Assembly (NCBI RefSeq): GCF_041320665.1
Contig: NZ_CP166730.1
Span: forward strand, 930,001 to 994,000
Source: Comamonas sp. GB3 AK4-5
GTDB taxonomy: Bacteria; Pseudomonadota; Gammaproteobacteria; Burkholderiales; Burkholderiaceae_C
DNA length: 64,000 bases
Direction of reading: 5' to 3'
In this document: positions 29,320 to 40,337 of the stretch, one piece after another
Position numbering within the stretch: the stretch's first letter is position 1
Layout of the letters: each line of letters opens with the position of its first letter
Translations under genes and position numbers: made by a program
The notes under the pieces: generated by a model
What the model was told of the DNA's origin: nothing
The model's database searches: none
What the model saw: only the letters and a program-made list of their open reading frames with translations

Positions 29320-29535
29320 TCAGTCTTCGTGGCGCGGGTCGCCGTATTGCGCATCCTGGGGCGGAGTCTGGGCCGGCACGCGAAAGCTTTCATTGGCCCA
29401 GGCGCCCAGGTCGATCATCTTGCAGCGCTCGCCGCAGAAGGGGCGAAAGCGGTTGCTGGGTGCAAAAAGGCTGGGGCCGCCGCAGGTGGGGCAGGGCACG
29501 GTGGTGGGGGTGGAAGAAACGTCGGGCGTGGTCAT
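29320..29535 (-). CDS. yacG: DNA gyrase inhibitor YacG
   Basis: A 71-aa zinc protein with the four-Cys signature CPTC (near 15) and FCGERCK (near 33), then [14 protein letters not shown], the usual YacG core. It binds GyrB in E. coli. I use the ATG at 29535 (MTTPDV); a TTG 9 bp upstream is possible. It follows zapD and coaE on the minus strand, the conserved pilBCD-coaE-zapD-yacG order. Confidence 0.93.
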   Translation of the reverse strand: MTTPDVSSTPTTVPCPTCGGPSLFAPSNRFRPFCGERCKMIDLGAWANESFRVPAQTPPQDAQYGDPRHED

Positions 29536-29574
29536 ACCGCCCAAGCCTAGCGCAAATGCTGTGCCCCTGTGGGC

Positions 29575-30360
29575 TTAGGCACAGAGAGTGAGCTCAAAAG
29601 CCGCTTCTTCATGGGTGGGCTGCAGCTTGCCGGCCTCGTCCGGGCGCATCAGCCGCACCGACACCATCAGGCGGTTGCCGCTGATTTCGGGCACCAAGTT
29701 CAGCTCGGGGTCTATGCGCAGGCGCAGCAGCTGAAAGCTGCGGCCCGCGGGCAGGTATTGCTGGAAATGCCCTTTGCTGGCCGCCACCTTCTGTGGCACA
29801 CCGGTGTCGCGCAGCAGGCCCAGCAGCAGCAGCAAGGCGTTGGACAGGGGCTGAAAGCAGGCAGACCAGCGCTGCAGATCGTCACGGCGGCGCTCGCAGG
29901 GCAGGTGCTTCCAGGTGTGATAGGCCGGCAGGTCGAAGCCGCAGGTGCCGCCAGGAATGCCCATGCGGCTGCGCACGGCCATCAACCAGTCGTTTTCGGT
30001 CAGCGACTGGCCGGTCTTGCCGGTCTGGGCATTCAGGGCGGTAAAGGCCGTATCCAGCTGGGCAATGATGTGGTCCAGCATTTCCTCGGCGATGGAGGGG
30101 TTGCCGCGGTAGCTGTCGAGCAGGTTTTTTTGCCGCTCCAGGTCCTTGAGGATGTCAGCCTTCAGGTCGGCACGTGCCGCGACATCCAGCAGCTCGAACA
30201 GCGTGGTCAGGGCAAAGTGGTGATCCAGTGCAGATTCGCCTTCCAGCAGCTCGCTGAGACGGCGGAACAATTGCTCCAGGCGCAAATAGGTTCTCTGCCG
30301 TTCGTTGAAAGGATATTCGTAGAGGATCACGCTGGTTGCTTCCGAGGCGGGCTTATCCAA
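29575..30360 (-). CDS. zapD: Cell division protein ZapD
   Basis: Crosslinks FtsZ filaments at the division ring. The 261-aa protein has the family block ILYEYPFNERQRTYLRLEQLFRRL at the N-terminus, a helical core and a beta-rich C-terminal half. No ATG is available: the frame opens with TTG at 30360, and a GTG at the codon before ILYEYPF (30330) is equally likely, which would shorten the protein by 10 residues. It lies between yacG and coaE. Confidence 0.94.
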   Translation of the reverse strand: MDKPASEATSVILYEYPFNERQRTYLRLEQLFRRLSELLEGESALDHHFALTTLFELLDVAARADLKADILKDLERQKNLLDSYRGNPSIAEEMLDHIIAQLDTAFTALNAQTGKTGQSLTENDWLMAVRSRMGIPGGTCGFDLPAYHTWKHLPCERRRDDLQRWSACFQPLSNALLLLLGLLRDTGVPQKVAASKGHFQQYLPAGRSFQLLRLRIDPELNLVPEISGNRLMVSVRLMRPDEAGKLQPTHEEAAFELTLCA

Positions 30361-30431
30361 TCTGGGGACACATGGCGAAGATGCTGCAAAGGCTGATCCG
30401 GCTTGGGTAGTGTGGTTCAGACTTCATAGCA

Positions 30432-31043
30432 TCATAGCCCGAAGAAGTCGGCAATACGATCGGCATGTTCCCGCAATTGCATCAACGTCAGGCTGTCGTT
30501 GTAGATCACCCAGTCGGCGGCAGCCCGGCGCTGGCTGCGCGCGGCCTGTGCCGCGATGATGTTTTGCACCGCTTCACGCTCCAGGCCGCTGCGTTGCATC
30601 ACCCGGGTAATTTGCGTGGTTTCGCTGCAGTCGACCACCAGCACCTGGTCCAGCCGGGCCGGCCAGCGCGGGGACTCCACCAGCAGCGGGATATCGAACA
30701 CCAGCAGCCGGGCACCCGCCGCCACAGCCGCCTGGGCATGGGCTTCGGTGCTGCTGCCCACCAGGGGGTGAACAATGGCCTCCAGCGCCTGGCGGGCCGT
30801 GGCGTCCTGAAAGACCAGCGCACGCATGGCGGCGCGGTCCAGGCTGCCATCCGGGGTGGCGATATGCGGGCCGAAGCGCGCCATGATGGCAGGCATGGCC
30901 GCACCGCCTGCAGCGGTCAGACTGCGGGAGATGGCGTCGGCGTCCAGCAGGGCCGCACCGCGATCGGCCAGCATCTGGCCCACGGTGCTCTTGCCGCTGC
31001 CTATCCCTCCGGTGAGTCCCAGGCGCAAAGGGTGTCGGTGCAT
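30432..31043 (-). CDS. coaE: Dephospho-CoA kinase
   Basis: Last step of coenzyme A synthesis, phosphorylating the 3'-OH of dephospho-CoA. The 203-aa protein has P-loop LTGGIGSGKST (9-19), DADAISRSLT and the lid region RVMQRSGLEREAVQNIIAAQ. The ATG overlaps the pilD stop by one base (TGATG), so translation is coupled; the open frame extends far upstream inside pilD but this is a shadow. Confidence 0.96.
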   Translation of the reverse strand: MHRHPLRLGLTGGIGSGKSTVGQMLADRGAALLDADAISRSLTAAGGAAMPAIMARFGPHIATPDGSLDRAAMRALVFQDATARQALEAIVHPLVGSSTEAHAQAAVAAGARLLVFDIPLLVESPRWPARLDQVLVVDCSETTQITRVMQRSGLEREAVQNIIAAQAARSQRRAAADWVIYNDSLTLMQLREHADRIADFFGL

Positions 31044-31921
31044 CACATTCCTGCAAAAGCGAACAGGCCGTCCACCATCATGTCGGAACCGAACACCATG
31101 GCTGCGCAGCCGGCCCCTGCCAAAAAGGGGCCAAAAGGAATGTAACCGCCTTCGCGCAAGCTGCCGGTGAATTGCAGCGCCAGACCGGCGATGAGACCCA
31201 GCACCGAGGCGATGAGGATGACGGGCACCAGGGCCTGCCAGCCCAGCCAGGCACCCAGGGCGGCAAAGAGCTTGAAGTCGCCATAGCCCATGCCCTCCTT
31301 GCCGGTGGCCAGTTTGAAGGCCCAGTACACCAGCCACAGCGACAGATAGCCCGCGACCGCGCCATACACGGCATCGGGCAGTGGGGTGGTGGTCCACTGC
31401 AGCGCACTGGCCAGCAAGCCGGCCCACAGCAGGGGCAGGGTGATGCTGTCGGGCAGCAAGGTGGTGTCCCAGTCTATGAGTGCCAGCGTCAGCAGTGCAG
31501 CGCTGAAGCCGCACCAGGCCAGGCCCGTGGGGTTGGTACCCCAGCGCGCCACGCACAGGGCAAACAAGGCCGCAGTGGCCAGCTCCACCAGCGGATAGCG
31601 CATGCTGATGCGGGCCTTGCAGTGGGCGCAGTGCCCGCGCAGCACCAGATAGCTGAGGACGGGAATGTTCTGGTACCAGTAGATGGTGTGTCCGCAGTGC
31701 GGGCAATGCGATCGCGGGGTGGACAGGGTGACACCGTAGGCGGGCGCTCGACCAGACCCCGCGACATGCGCAGCACCCCGTATGGCGGCCTCATGCTCGG
31801 CGGCCCAGTCCTGTTCCATCTGGCGCGGCAGGCGGAGGATGACGACGTTCAGAAAACTTCCGATCACCAGGCCGAACAGGGCGGCCAGCCAGGCTTCCAT
31901 GCCAAAGTGCAGCGCCATCAC
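31043..31921 (-). CDS. pilD: Type IV prepilin leader peptidase / N-methyltransferase
   Basis: Cleaves and N-methylates prepilins and type II pseudopilins in the inner membrane. The 292-aa protein has the cytoplasmic zinc-type cysteines C73-x2-C76 and C98-x2-C101, and the two catalytic aspartates Asp150 (ALIDWDTTLLPD) and Asp215 (GMGYGDFKLFAALG). It overlaps pilC by 4 bp and coaE by 1 bp. Confidence 0.96.
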   Translation of the reverse strand: MMALHFGMEAWLAALFGLVIGSFLNVVILRLPRQMEQDWAAEHEAAIRGAAHVAGSGRAPAYGVTLSTPRSHCPHCGHTIYWYQNIPVLSYLVLRGHCAHCKARISMRYPLVELATAALFALCVARWGTNPTGLAWCGFSAALLTLALIDWDTTLLPDSITLPLLWAGLLASALQWTTTPLPDAVYGAVAGYLSLWLVYWAFKLATGKEGMGYGDFKLFAALGAWLGWQALVPVILIASVLGLIAGLALQFTGSLREGGYIPFGPFLAGAGCAAMVFGSDMMVDGLFAFAGM

Positions 31922-33159
31922 ACCACCTGGCCGAGTTTGAAAATGGGCAAATACATGGACACGACGATACCGCCAATCAGCGTGCCCAGGAACACGATGA
32001 TGAGGGGCTCCATCAGGCTGGACAGGCCGGCCACCCTCTCATCGACCTCTTGCTCGAAGTAGTCGGCGGCCTTGCCCAGCATATGGTCGAGGGTGCCTGA
32101 CTCCTCGCCGATGGCAGCCATCTGCAGCACCATATGGGGAAAGACCTGGGTATGGCCCATGGCGGTGCTCAGGCTGGTACCGGTGGCCACCTCCTGCTGA
32201 ATGCGCTGTGTCGCGCTGTGGTAGACATGGTTGCCCGAGGCGCCGCCCACCGAGCCCAGGGCCTCCACCAGCGGAACGCCGGCGGCAAACATGGTGGAGA
32301 GCGTGCGCGTCCAGCGGGCCACGCAGGACTGTTGGAGCAGCGGGCCCAAGAGGGGCAGCTTCAGCAGCAGCCGGTCCATGTGCTGCTGCAGGCGTTCGCT
32401 GCGCTTCCAGGCCAGCCGCAGGCCGTAGACGGTGGCAACCAGGCCAGCGCAGAGCTGCCACCACCAGCGCACCACGGTGTCGCTGACCGCCATCACCAGC
32501 AGCGTGGGCGCGGGCAGATCGGCGCCGAAGGAGGAGAAGACTTCCTTGAACGCCGGGATCACCCAGACCATGATCACGCTCACCACCACCAGGGCCACGG
32601 CGAGCACGGTGCAGGGGTACATCAGCGCCGACCGGATCTGGAGCTTGATGCGCTCGGTCTTCTCCATATAGCTGGCCAGGCGGTCCAGCAGCGCCTCCAG
32701 AATGCCTGCGGTCTCGCCGGCCTCGATCAGGTTGCAATACAGCGCGTTGAAGTAAAGCGGGTGCTTGCGAAAAGCCGCACTCAGCGAGGTGCCTGTTTCC
32801 ACATCGCTGCGGATCTCCAGGAGCAGCTGGCTGACTCTGGGGTTGTGGTGGCCGCTCCCCACGATGTCGAAGGCCTGCAGCAGCGGAACACCGGCCTTCA
32901 GCATGCTGGCCATCTGGCGGGTGAACAGGGCGATGTCCCTGGGGCGGATGCGCTTGCCTGCAGGCATGCGCCGCTGCTGGATGCGCAGGCCACCAATGCC
33001 CTGGCGGCGCAGGCTGGAGTGCACCAGGAGGGCGCTTGCGGCACGCATCTCGCCGCGCACCAGCTTGCCGCTGCGGTCCTTGCCCTCCCAGGCAAACAGC
33101 CGCTCTTTGCTGGCGGTGCGCTTGCCACTGCTGCTGTGGGGACGGGCTGCAGTCGCCAT
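31918..33159 (-). CDS. pilC: Type IV pilus inner-membrane platform protein
   Basis: A GspF-family platform on which the PilB motor assembles pilin. The 413-aa protein has a basic N-terminal region, two repeated GspF domains (about 75-200 and 280-400; ARWTRTLSTMFAAGVPLVEAL and FTRQMASMLKAGVPLLQAF are the paired motifs) and three membrane helices. It lies 49 bp after pilB and overlaps pilD. Confidence 0.96.
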   Translation of the reverse strand: MATAARPHSSSGKRTASKERLFAWEGKDRSGKLVRGEMRAASALLVHSSLRRQGIGGLRIQQRRMPAGKRIRPRDIALFTRQMASMLKAGVPLLQAFDIVGSGHHNPRVSQLLLEIRSDVETGTSLSAAFRKHPLYFNALYCNLIEAGETAGILEALLDRLASYMEKTERIKLQIRSALMYPCTVLAVALVVVSVIMVWVIPAFKEVFSSFGADLPAPTLLVMAVSDTVVRWWWQLCAGLVATVYGLRLAWKRSERLQQHMDRLLLKLPLLGPLLQQSCVARWTRTLSTMFAAGVPLVEALGSVGGASGNHVYHSATQRIQQEVATGTSLSTAMGHTQVFPHMVLQMAAIGEESGTLDHMLGKAADYFEQEVDERVAGLSSLMEPLIIVFLGTLIGGIVVSMYLPIFKLGQVV

Positions 33160-33208
33160 GCGAAGCTCCTTTTCAGGCGCGCGTGCGATGGGCGCACGCG
33201 TGGAATAT

Positions 33209-34999
33209 TTAGCTGTTGGTAACGGCCAGCACCTCTTCCAGCGAGGTCTGGCCCCATCTGACTTTGTGCAGGCCGGACTCGCGCAGCGAGCGTACGCCCT
33301 CGGCTCTGGCCTGCGCGGCCATCTCCAGCGCGCTGCCGTCGCGCAGGATGATGTGTTGCATGGCCTCGCTGATGGGCATGACCTGGTAGATGCCGACGCG
33401 CCCTTGGTAGCCCTGGTTGCAGGCCGCGCAGCCCACGGCGTGGTAGGGCCGCCAGGAGCCGTCGAGCGCCTCCTCGGTAAAGCCGGCTTCCAGCAAGGTG
33501 TGTGCAGCTAGGTCGACCGGTGCCTTGCAGGCCTCGCACAAGCGCCGCGCCAGACGTTGGGCGGTGATGAGGATCACGCTGGAGGCGATGTTGAACGGTG
33601 CAACGCCCATGTTGCGCATGCGCGTGAGGGTGGAGGGCGCATCGTTGGTGTGCAGCGTGGATAGCACCAGATGCCCTGTTTGCGCCGCCTTGATGGCGAT
33701 ATCGGCCGTTTCCAGGTCGCGGATTTCGCCCACCATGATGATGTCCGGATCCTGGCGCAAAAAAGACCGCAGCGCGCAGGCAAAGGTCAGTCCGGCCTTT
33801 TCGTTGACATTCACCTGGTTGACGCCGGGCAGATTGATTTCCGAAGGGTCTTCGGCGGTGGCAATGTTCACGCCGGGCTGGTTCAGCAGGTTCAAACAGG
33901 TGTAGAGCGACACCGTCTTGCCCGATCCCGTGGGGCCGGTGACCAAAATCATGCCGTAGGGGCGCTGTATGGCCTGGAGCAGGCGCGCTTTTTCGGGGGC
34001 TTCGTAGCCCAGGGCGTCTATGCCTATTTTTGCGCTGCTGGGGTCGAGGACGCGGATCACGATCTTCTCGCCAAACAGCGTGGGCAGGGTGGAGACACGG
34101 AAATCGATGACGTGGTTGGCAGCCACCTTGAGCTTCATGCGCCCGTCCTGAGGCACGCGTTTTTCGGCAATGTCCAGCCGGGAGATCACCTTGATGCGCG
34201 AGGCCAGCTTGTCCTTGATGGCAATCGGAGGCGCGGCGATTTCACGCAACGTGCCGTCGATGCGAAAACGCACGCGGTAGTGGTGCTCGTAGGGCTCGAA
34301 ATGCAGGTCGGACGCGCGCATGCGGACGGCGTCCAGCAGCATCTTGTGCAGGAATTTGACGACCGGGGCATCTTCCACCTCGTGGCGGAGGCTGCTGTTG
34401 TTTGCCTCTTCGGCGGGCATGTCCTGGATGTTTTCAAAGACAAATTCCTCGGGCATGCCGGTGTGGCGGTCCAGGGCATTGGCAGTGCTGTGGTGGCTGG
34501 CGTCCAGCAGTTGGAGCAACTGGTCGTACTCGGCCACCACCCATTCCACATTCAGCTGGGTGGTGAACTTGATCTGCTTGGCTGCCTCCTGGTTGCTCGG
34601 GTCTGCCGTGGCCACGATCAGCTTTTTCCCGCGCCGGGCCAGGGGCAGCAGTGTGTGGGTGCTGCAGATTTTCCGGTCCAGCAGCTCGCGCGGCAGCTGC
34701 GCCGGGTCCAGTGCCGTCACATCCAGCAGCGGAAGGCCAAAAATCTGTGCACTTGCTGTAGCCAGGGTGGCTGCGCTCATGGTTCCAGAGGCGATCAGCT
34801 CGGCCGCAAAGCTGGTCTTGGCGCTGGATGCCTGGCGGTGCAGCGCTTCCGCCACATGGGCGGGCAGCTGCTTGGCCTGGACCAGGGCATGTCCCAGTCC
34901 GGACGCCGAAGCGCGCGCTGCAGAGGAGGCGGGAGACGGCGCAGCCATGGAGGTGTGTGGCAGCAGGAGTGGGTGATGCTTGGCATCATCCTGCATCAC
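33209..34999 (-). CDS. pilB: Type IV pilus assembly ATPase
   Basis: Hexameric motor for pilus extension. The 596-aa protein has an N-terminal MshEN-like domain (about 60-190), Walker A GPTGSGKT, the Asp and His boxes, Walker B DPDIIMVGEIRDLETADIA, and the tetracysteine zinc site CEAC...CAAC. The start at 34999 is the first ATG; MAAPSPASS, 17 codons downstream, is also possible. pilin genes are not in the window. Confidence 0.96.
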   Translation of the reverse strand: MMQDDAKHHPLLLPHTSMAAPSPASSAARASASGLGHALVQAKQLPAHVAEALHRQASSAKTSFAAELIASGTMSAATLATASAQIFGLPLLDVTALDPAQLPRELLDRKICSTHTLLPLARRGKKLIVATADPSNQEAAKQIKFTTQLNVEWVVAEYDQLLQLLDASHHSTANALDRHTGMPEEFVFENIQDMPAEEANNSSLRHEVEDAPVVKFLHKMLLDAVRMRASDLHFEPYEHHYRVRFRIDGTLREIAAPPIAIKDKLASRIKVISRLDIAEKRVPQDGRMKLKVAANHVIDFRVSTLPTLFGEKIVIRVLDPSSAKIGIDALGYEAPEKARLLQAIQRPYGMILVTGPTGSGKTVSLYTCLNLLNQPGVNIATAEDPSEINLPGVNQVNVNEKAGLTFACALRSFLRQDPDIIMVGEIRDLETADIAIKAAQTGHLVLSTLHTNDAPSTLTRMRNMGVAPFNIASSVILITAQRLARRLCEACKAPVDLAAHTLLEAGFTEEALDGSWRPYHAVGCAACNQGYQGRVGIYQVMPISEAMQHIILRDGSALEMAAQARAEGVRSLRESGLHKVRWGQTSLEEVLAVTNS

Positions 35000-35056
35000 G
35001 CATGGGCTGCATAGACACGAAAGCCTGCTTGCGCAGGCTTCAGGTGGCAGAAAGTG

Positions 35057-35135
<79 letters not shown>

Positions 35136-35199
35136 ACTTGAGACTCTTTCGATTTTCTGCGGCGTATGCGTCCGAGAAAGCAGAAATTGTAATCCCAAT

Positions 35200-36180
35200 T
35201 TATGTGCGACGCAGCAAAAGCTGGGAGGCCAGCTGGCGCATGGCGGTGGTGCTTTCATGTGCTGGCAAGGCGTCCAGCGCACCGATGGCGCGCATGGCTT
35301 CGTCATGTGCGGTTTGGCGCGTGACGTCCAGTGCGCCGGTGGCGCGCACGATGGCCAGGATGTCGGTCAGCTTGTCGGTGGAGCCTTGTTCGATGGCTTC
35401 GCGGATCAGGGCGGATTGCTCGGCGCTGCCGCGTTGCATGGCCACAATCAGCGGCAAGGTGCACTTGCCTTCGCGCAGGTCGTCGCCCAGGTTTTTGCCC
35501 ATTTCGGCGGCATCGCCGTCGTAGTCCAACACGTCGTCAATGATTTGGAAGGCGGTGCCCAGGGCCTGGCCATAGATGACGCTGGCGGCCTCCTGCTCCG
35601 GCGTGGCGCCGGCCAGAATGGCGGCGATTTGCGCGCTGGCCTCGAACAGCTTGGCGGTCTTGGAGCGGATGACGTGGAGGTAGCCGGCTTCGGTCAGCGA
35701 AGCGTCATGGGTGTTGATCAGCTGCTGCACCTCGCCTTCGGCAATGATGTTGGTGGCGTCCGACAGCACTTGCAATATGCGCATATTGCCGGCGGCCACC
35801 ATCATCTGGAAGGAGCGGGTGTGCAGAAAGTCACCCACCAGCACGCTGGCGGGGTTGCCAAAGTTTTCGTTGGCCGTGGGGCGGCCTCGGCGCAGGGTGG
35901 ACTCGTCCACCACATCGTCGTGCAGCAGCGTGGCGGTATGGATCAGCTCCACTACGGCAGCCAGGTCAAAACGGCGCTGGTCGTCGCAGGACAGGGCGCG
36001 GGCCAGCAGCAGCAGCAGGGCTGGGCGCAGGCGTTTGCCACCTGCTGCAATGATGTACTGGGAGATCTGCCCGATCAGCGGGACGCTGGTGGTCAGGCAC
36101 TGGGCGATGACGCGATCCATCGCGTGCATGTCGTCCGCGATGAGGGCCAGCGGATTGGTGTTGGTATGAGCTGTAGTCAA
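35200..36180 (-). CDS. ispB: Octaprenyl diphosphate synthase (IspB type)
   Basis: Makes the C40 side chain of ubiquinone by adding isopentenyl units to FPP. The 326-aa protein has both aspartate-rich motifs, HDDVVDE (near 95) and IIDDVLDYDGD (near 220), plus GGKRLRPALLLL. The start is taken as TTG at 36180 (LTTAHTNTN); the frame runs further upstream but through promoter sequence. It is divergent from rplU, the standard betaproteobacterial order. Confidence 0.92.
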   Translation of the reverse strand: MTTAHTNTNPLALIADDMHAMDRVIAQCLTTSVPLIGQISQYIIAAGGKRLRPALLLLLARALSCDDQRRFDLAAVVELIHTATLLHDDVVDESTLRRGRPTANENFGNPASVLVGDFLHTRSFQMMVAAGNMRILQVLSDATNIIAEGEVQQLINTHDASLTEAGYLHVIRSKTAKLFEASAQIAAILAGATPEQEAASVIYGQALGTAFQIIDDVLDYDGDAAEMGKNLGDDLREGKCTLPLIVAMQRGSAEQSALIREAIEQGSTDKLTDILAIVRATGALDVTRQTAHDEAMRAIGALDALPAHESTTAMRQLASQLLLRRT

Positions 36181-36285
36181 AATAACCGCCTTCAAGAGCC
36201 AGGGATTATAGGAAGCCCTGCGTGCCCGTAGGCGCGAGCATGCGGCATCACTGTGGTGCGACATGCGGACAATTTCAAGGAGTGG

Positions 36286-36291
36286 TATACT
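36286..36291 (+). promoter_or_regulatory. Candidate -10 box for rplU-rpmA
   Basis: TATACT, 54 bp before the rplU start, in an otherwise GC-rich divergent region. No clear -35 hexamer. Confidence 0.45.
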
Positions 36292-36345
36292 TTTGGGCTC
36301 CATGGAAATTTGTTCATGGATGATTCCCCTTTGAAAGAGGTTTAC

Positions 36346-36657
36346 ATGTACGCGGTCATAAAAACCGGTGGCAAGCAATATCGCGTTGCCGCTGGCGAAA
36401 AAATCAAAGTAGAACAGATTGCTGCGGACGTAGGCCAGGAAATCGTGATCGACCAGGTTCTGGCAGTCGGCAACGGCTCTGAACTGAAGGTTGGCACGCC
36501 CCTGGTGTCCGGCGCAACTGTGAAGGCAACTGTGGTTGCTCACGGCAAGCACGACAAGGTGCGCATCTTCAAGCTGCGTCGTCGTAAGCATTACGCCAAG
36601 TCTCAAGGCCATCGCCAGCAGTTCACCGAACTGCAAATCGTGGCGGTTGCTGCTTAA
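36346..36657 (+). CDS. rplU: 50S ribosomal protein L21
   Basis: A 103-aa large-subunit protein with the full family sequence: [14 protein letters not shown] at the start and [20 protein letters not shown] in the RNA-binding half. The ATG at 36346 follows AAAGAGG; the upstream open frame is leader. It lies 18 bp before rpmA. Confidence 0.99.
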   Translation: MYAVIKTGGKQYRVAAGEKIKVEQIAADVGQEIVIDQVLAVGNGSELKVGTPLVSGATVKATVVAHGKHDKVRIFKLRRRKHYAKSQGHRQQFTELQIVAVAA

Positions 36658-36675
36658 TTCTGAAGGAGCTTAGTC

Positions 36676-36933
36676 ATGGCACAGAAAAAAGGCGGCGGCT
36701 CTACGCGCAACGGACGTGATTCCAAGCCAAAAATGCTGGGTGTGAAGGCCTTTGGTGGTCAGCTGATCAGCGCTGGTTCCATCATCGTGCGTCAACGTGG
36801 TACCAAGTTCCACCCCGGCACCAATGTCGGCGTGGGCAAGGACCATACCCTGTTTGCTCTGGTCGAAGGCAATGTGGTTTTTGAAACCAAGGGTGCCCTG
36901 TCCAAGCACACGGTCAGCGTGACTCCCGTCTAA
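36676..36933 (+). CDS. rpmA: 50S ribosomal protein L27
   Basis: An 85-aa protein at the peptidyl-transferase centre. N-terminus [17 protein letters not shown] and block [21 protein letters not shown] are diagnostic. There is no cleavable N-terminal extension of the Firmicutes type. Ribosome site GAAGGAG. A strong terminator follows 22 bp after the stop. Confidence 0.99.
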   Translation: MAQKKGGGSTRNGRDSKPKMLGVKAFGGQLISAGSIIVRQRGTKFHPGTNVGVGKDHTLFALVEGNVVFETKGALSKHTVSVTPV

Positions 36934-38247
<1,314 letters not shown>

Positions 38248-38282
38248 CGTGTGGCCTGAGAACGGCTAAGATTTGCAGGTCG

Positions 38283-38316
38283 ACAGCGTCACCCCCAGGG
38301 TGGCGCTGTTTTGCTT
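38283..38316 (+). terminator. Terminator after obgE
   Basis: Stem ACAGCG-CACCC / GGGTG-CGCTGT with a T/G interruption on each arm, loop CCCA, and TTTTGCTTTT tail. Confidence 0.8.
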
Positions 38317-38318
38317 TT

Positions 38319-38378
38319 GAATTGATAGCTGCAAAAGCTTATAGCTAGCGATTTGCAGCCCTAAAACGCTGATAAAAA
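38319..38378. repeat. ATAGCT-type intergenic repeat
   Basis: AATTGATAGCTGCAAAAGC, TTATAGCTAGCGATTTGCAG, then AACGCTGATAAAAAATGG, directly before the proB start. Likely member of the AT-rich repeat family; it may carry the proB promoter. Confidence 0.45.
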
Positions 38379-39518
38379 ATGGCTTCCAGTGTGTTGCGCG
38401 ATGCCCGTCGCATCGTGGTCAAGGTCGGTTCCAGTCTGGTCACCAACGAAGGGCGAGGCCTGGATGAGGCTGCCATCAGCGAATGGTCGCGCCAGCTGGC
38501 GTCCCTGGTGCATGGTGAGGGCGGCATCAAGCGCGAACTCATCATGGTCTCCAGCGGCGCGGTCGCCGAAGGCATGAAGCGTCTGGGCTGGGCCTCGCGG
38601 CCCAAGGAAATCCATGAGCTGCAGGCTGCCGCCGCCGTGGGCCAGATGGGCCTGGTGCAGATGTACGAGACCAAGCTGCGCGAGCAAAACGTGGGCAGCG
38701 CCCAGGTGCTGCTCACCCATGCCGATCTGGCCGACCGCGAGCGTTATCTCAACGCCCGCGTCACGCTGCTGACGCTGTTGCAACTGGGCGTGGTGCCGGT
38801 GATCAACGAGAACGACACCGTGGTCAATGACGAGATCAAGTTCGGCGACAACGACACCCTGGGGGCGCTGGTGGCCAATCTGGTGGAAGCCGATGCCCTG
38901 ATCATCCTCACCGACCAGAAAGGCCTGTACACGGCCGATCCACGCAGCAACCCCGATGCCCAGTTTGTGCATGAAGCCGTGGCCGGCGACCTCAAGCTCG
39001 AAGCCATGGCCGGCGGCGTAGGCTCCAGCATTGGCAAGGGCGGCATGCTGACCAAGATCCTGGCGGCCAAGCGCGCGGCGGGCTCGGGGGCGTCTACCGT
39101 CATCGCCTGGGGGCGTGAGCAGGACGTGCTGCTGCGCCTGACCCAGGGCGAGGCCATTGGCACGCTGCTGGTGGCAGCCACGCACAAAAACCAGGCACGC
39201 AAGCAGTGGATGATGGATCACCTGCAGCTGCGCGGCGCCGTCACCGTGGATGCCGGCGCGGCCCGCGTGTTGCGTGCCGAAGGCAAAAGTCTGTTGCCCA
39301 TTGGCATGACGGCCGTGGAGGGCGACTTCTCGCGCGGCGAGGTGATTGCCGTGCGCGACCCGCAAGGCCAGGAGCTGGCGCGTGGACTGGCCAATTACGC
39401 CAGCTCGGAAGCGCGGCTGCTGTGCCGCCATGCCTCCAGCGAAATCGAGCGCCTGCTGGGCTATATGGCCGAGCCCGAGATGGTGCACCGCGATAACATG
39501 GTGGTGATAGCGCGCTAG
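38379..39518 (+). CDS. proB: Glutamate 5-kinase
   Basis: First enzyme of proline synthesis, phosphorylating glutamate. The 379-aa protein has an amino-acid kinase domain (about 1-260; [46 protein letters not shown]) and a C-terminal PUA domain (about 285-370). It is feedback-inhibited by proline in relatives. proA is not in the window. Confidence 0.97.
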   Translation: MASSVLRDARRIVVKVGSSLVTNEGRGLDEAAISEWSRQLASLVHGEGGIKRELIMVSSGAVAEGMKRLGWASRPKEIHELQAAAAVGQMGLVQMYETKLREQNVGSAQVLLTHADLADRERYLNARVTLLTLLQLGVVPVINENDTVVNDEIKFGDNDTLGALVANLVEADALIILTDQKGLYTADPRSNPDAQFVHEAVAGDLKLEAMAGGVGSSIGKGGMLTKILAAKRAAGSGASTVIAWGREQDVLLRLTQGEAIGTLLVAATHKNQARKQWMMDHLQLRGAVTVDAGAARVLRAEGKSLLPIGMTAVEGDFSRGEVIAVRDPQGQELARGLANYASSEARLLCRHASSEIERLLGYMAEPEMVHRDNMVVIAR

Positions 39519-39540
39519 TTGCGGCTGCAAAAGTAGCTAT

Positions 39541-39572
39541 AAAAAAAGGAGTGGCATGCCACTCCTTTTTTT
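39541..39572. terminator. Bidirectional terminator, proB / rppH
   Basis: Perfect palindrome: seven A, GGAGTGGCATGCCACTCC, seven T. It can end both the proB transcript and the convergent rppH transcript. Confidence 0.95.
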
Positions 39573-39592
39573 GATCTTTTTGTTAGCGCGCT

Positions 39593-40246
39593 TCAGGATT
39601 GCGGGTCCTGGGAGGACTGTGGGTCAGGGTCGAAACTGGCGCCGGGAGGCAGTTCCAGTCCGGGGTTGAGCAGCAGGCCAAGGCGTTGCTGGGGCACCAT
39701 GGGGTCTGCTTCCTGCGCCGGGGCACCATCCCGGCCACGCATGCCGCTGCGCAGATAGCGGTTGCGCTGCTCATAGCGGGGCAGAAAGCGGGCCAGCTCG
39801 GTGAGCGCCATTTCATACACCCCGCGCTTGAACTCCACCACCACATCGAGTGGCACCCAGTAATCGTTCCAGCGCCAGGCATCGAACTCGGGGTGGTCGG
39901 TGGCACGCAGGTTCAAATCCCAGTCGTGTCCGGTCAGCTGCAGCAAATACCAGATCTGCTTTTGCCCCTTGTAATGACCCCGCGCGTCACGGCGTATGTA
40001 ACGGTCTGGCACCTCGTAGCGCAACCAATCCCGGGTGCGGGCCACCACGCGAACGTGGTTGGGCTTCAGCCCCACTTCTTCATGCAGTTCACGGAACATG
40101 GCCTGCTCGGGCGTTTCGCCCCGATCAATGCCACCTTGCGGAAACTGCCAGCTGTGGGTGCGGATGCGTTTTCCCCAGAACACCTGGTTCTTGTGGTTGA
40201 GCAGGATGATGCCGACGTTCGGGCGAAATCCGTCCCGGTCAAGCAT
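39593..40246 (-). CDS. rppH: RNA pyrophosphohydrolase
   Basis: Removes pyrophosphate from mRNA 5' ends, starting decay by RNase E. The 217-aa protein has the NUDIX box [22 protein letters not shown] and the usual [17 protein letters not shown] start (ATG at 40246). A Pro/Gln-rich C-terminal tail of about 45 residues goes beyond the E. coli protein (176 aa). It is divergent from proS with about 90 bp between. Confidence 0.96.
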   Translation of the reverse strand: MLDRDGFRPNVGIILLNHKNQVFWGKRIRTHSWQFPQGGIDRGETPEQAMFRELHEEVGLKPNHVRVVARTRDWLRYEVPDRYIRRDARGHYKGQKQIWYLLQLTGHDWDLNLRATDHPEFDAWRWNDYWVPLDVVVEFKRGVYEMALTELARFLPRYEQRNRYLRSGMRGRDGAPAQEADPMVPQQRLGLLLNPGLELPPGASFDPDPQSSQDPQS

Positions 40247-40337
40247 AATCGAACCCCAATTTTGTCTATTGAGGCCATTATGCACGGTGCCTTGCCCCCG
40301 GCAAGGTCGGCGGCTTCATATTCCGTTTGCGCTCCCA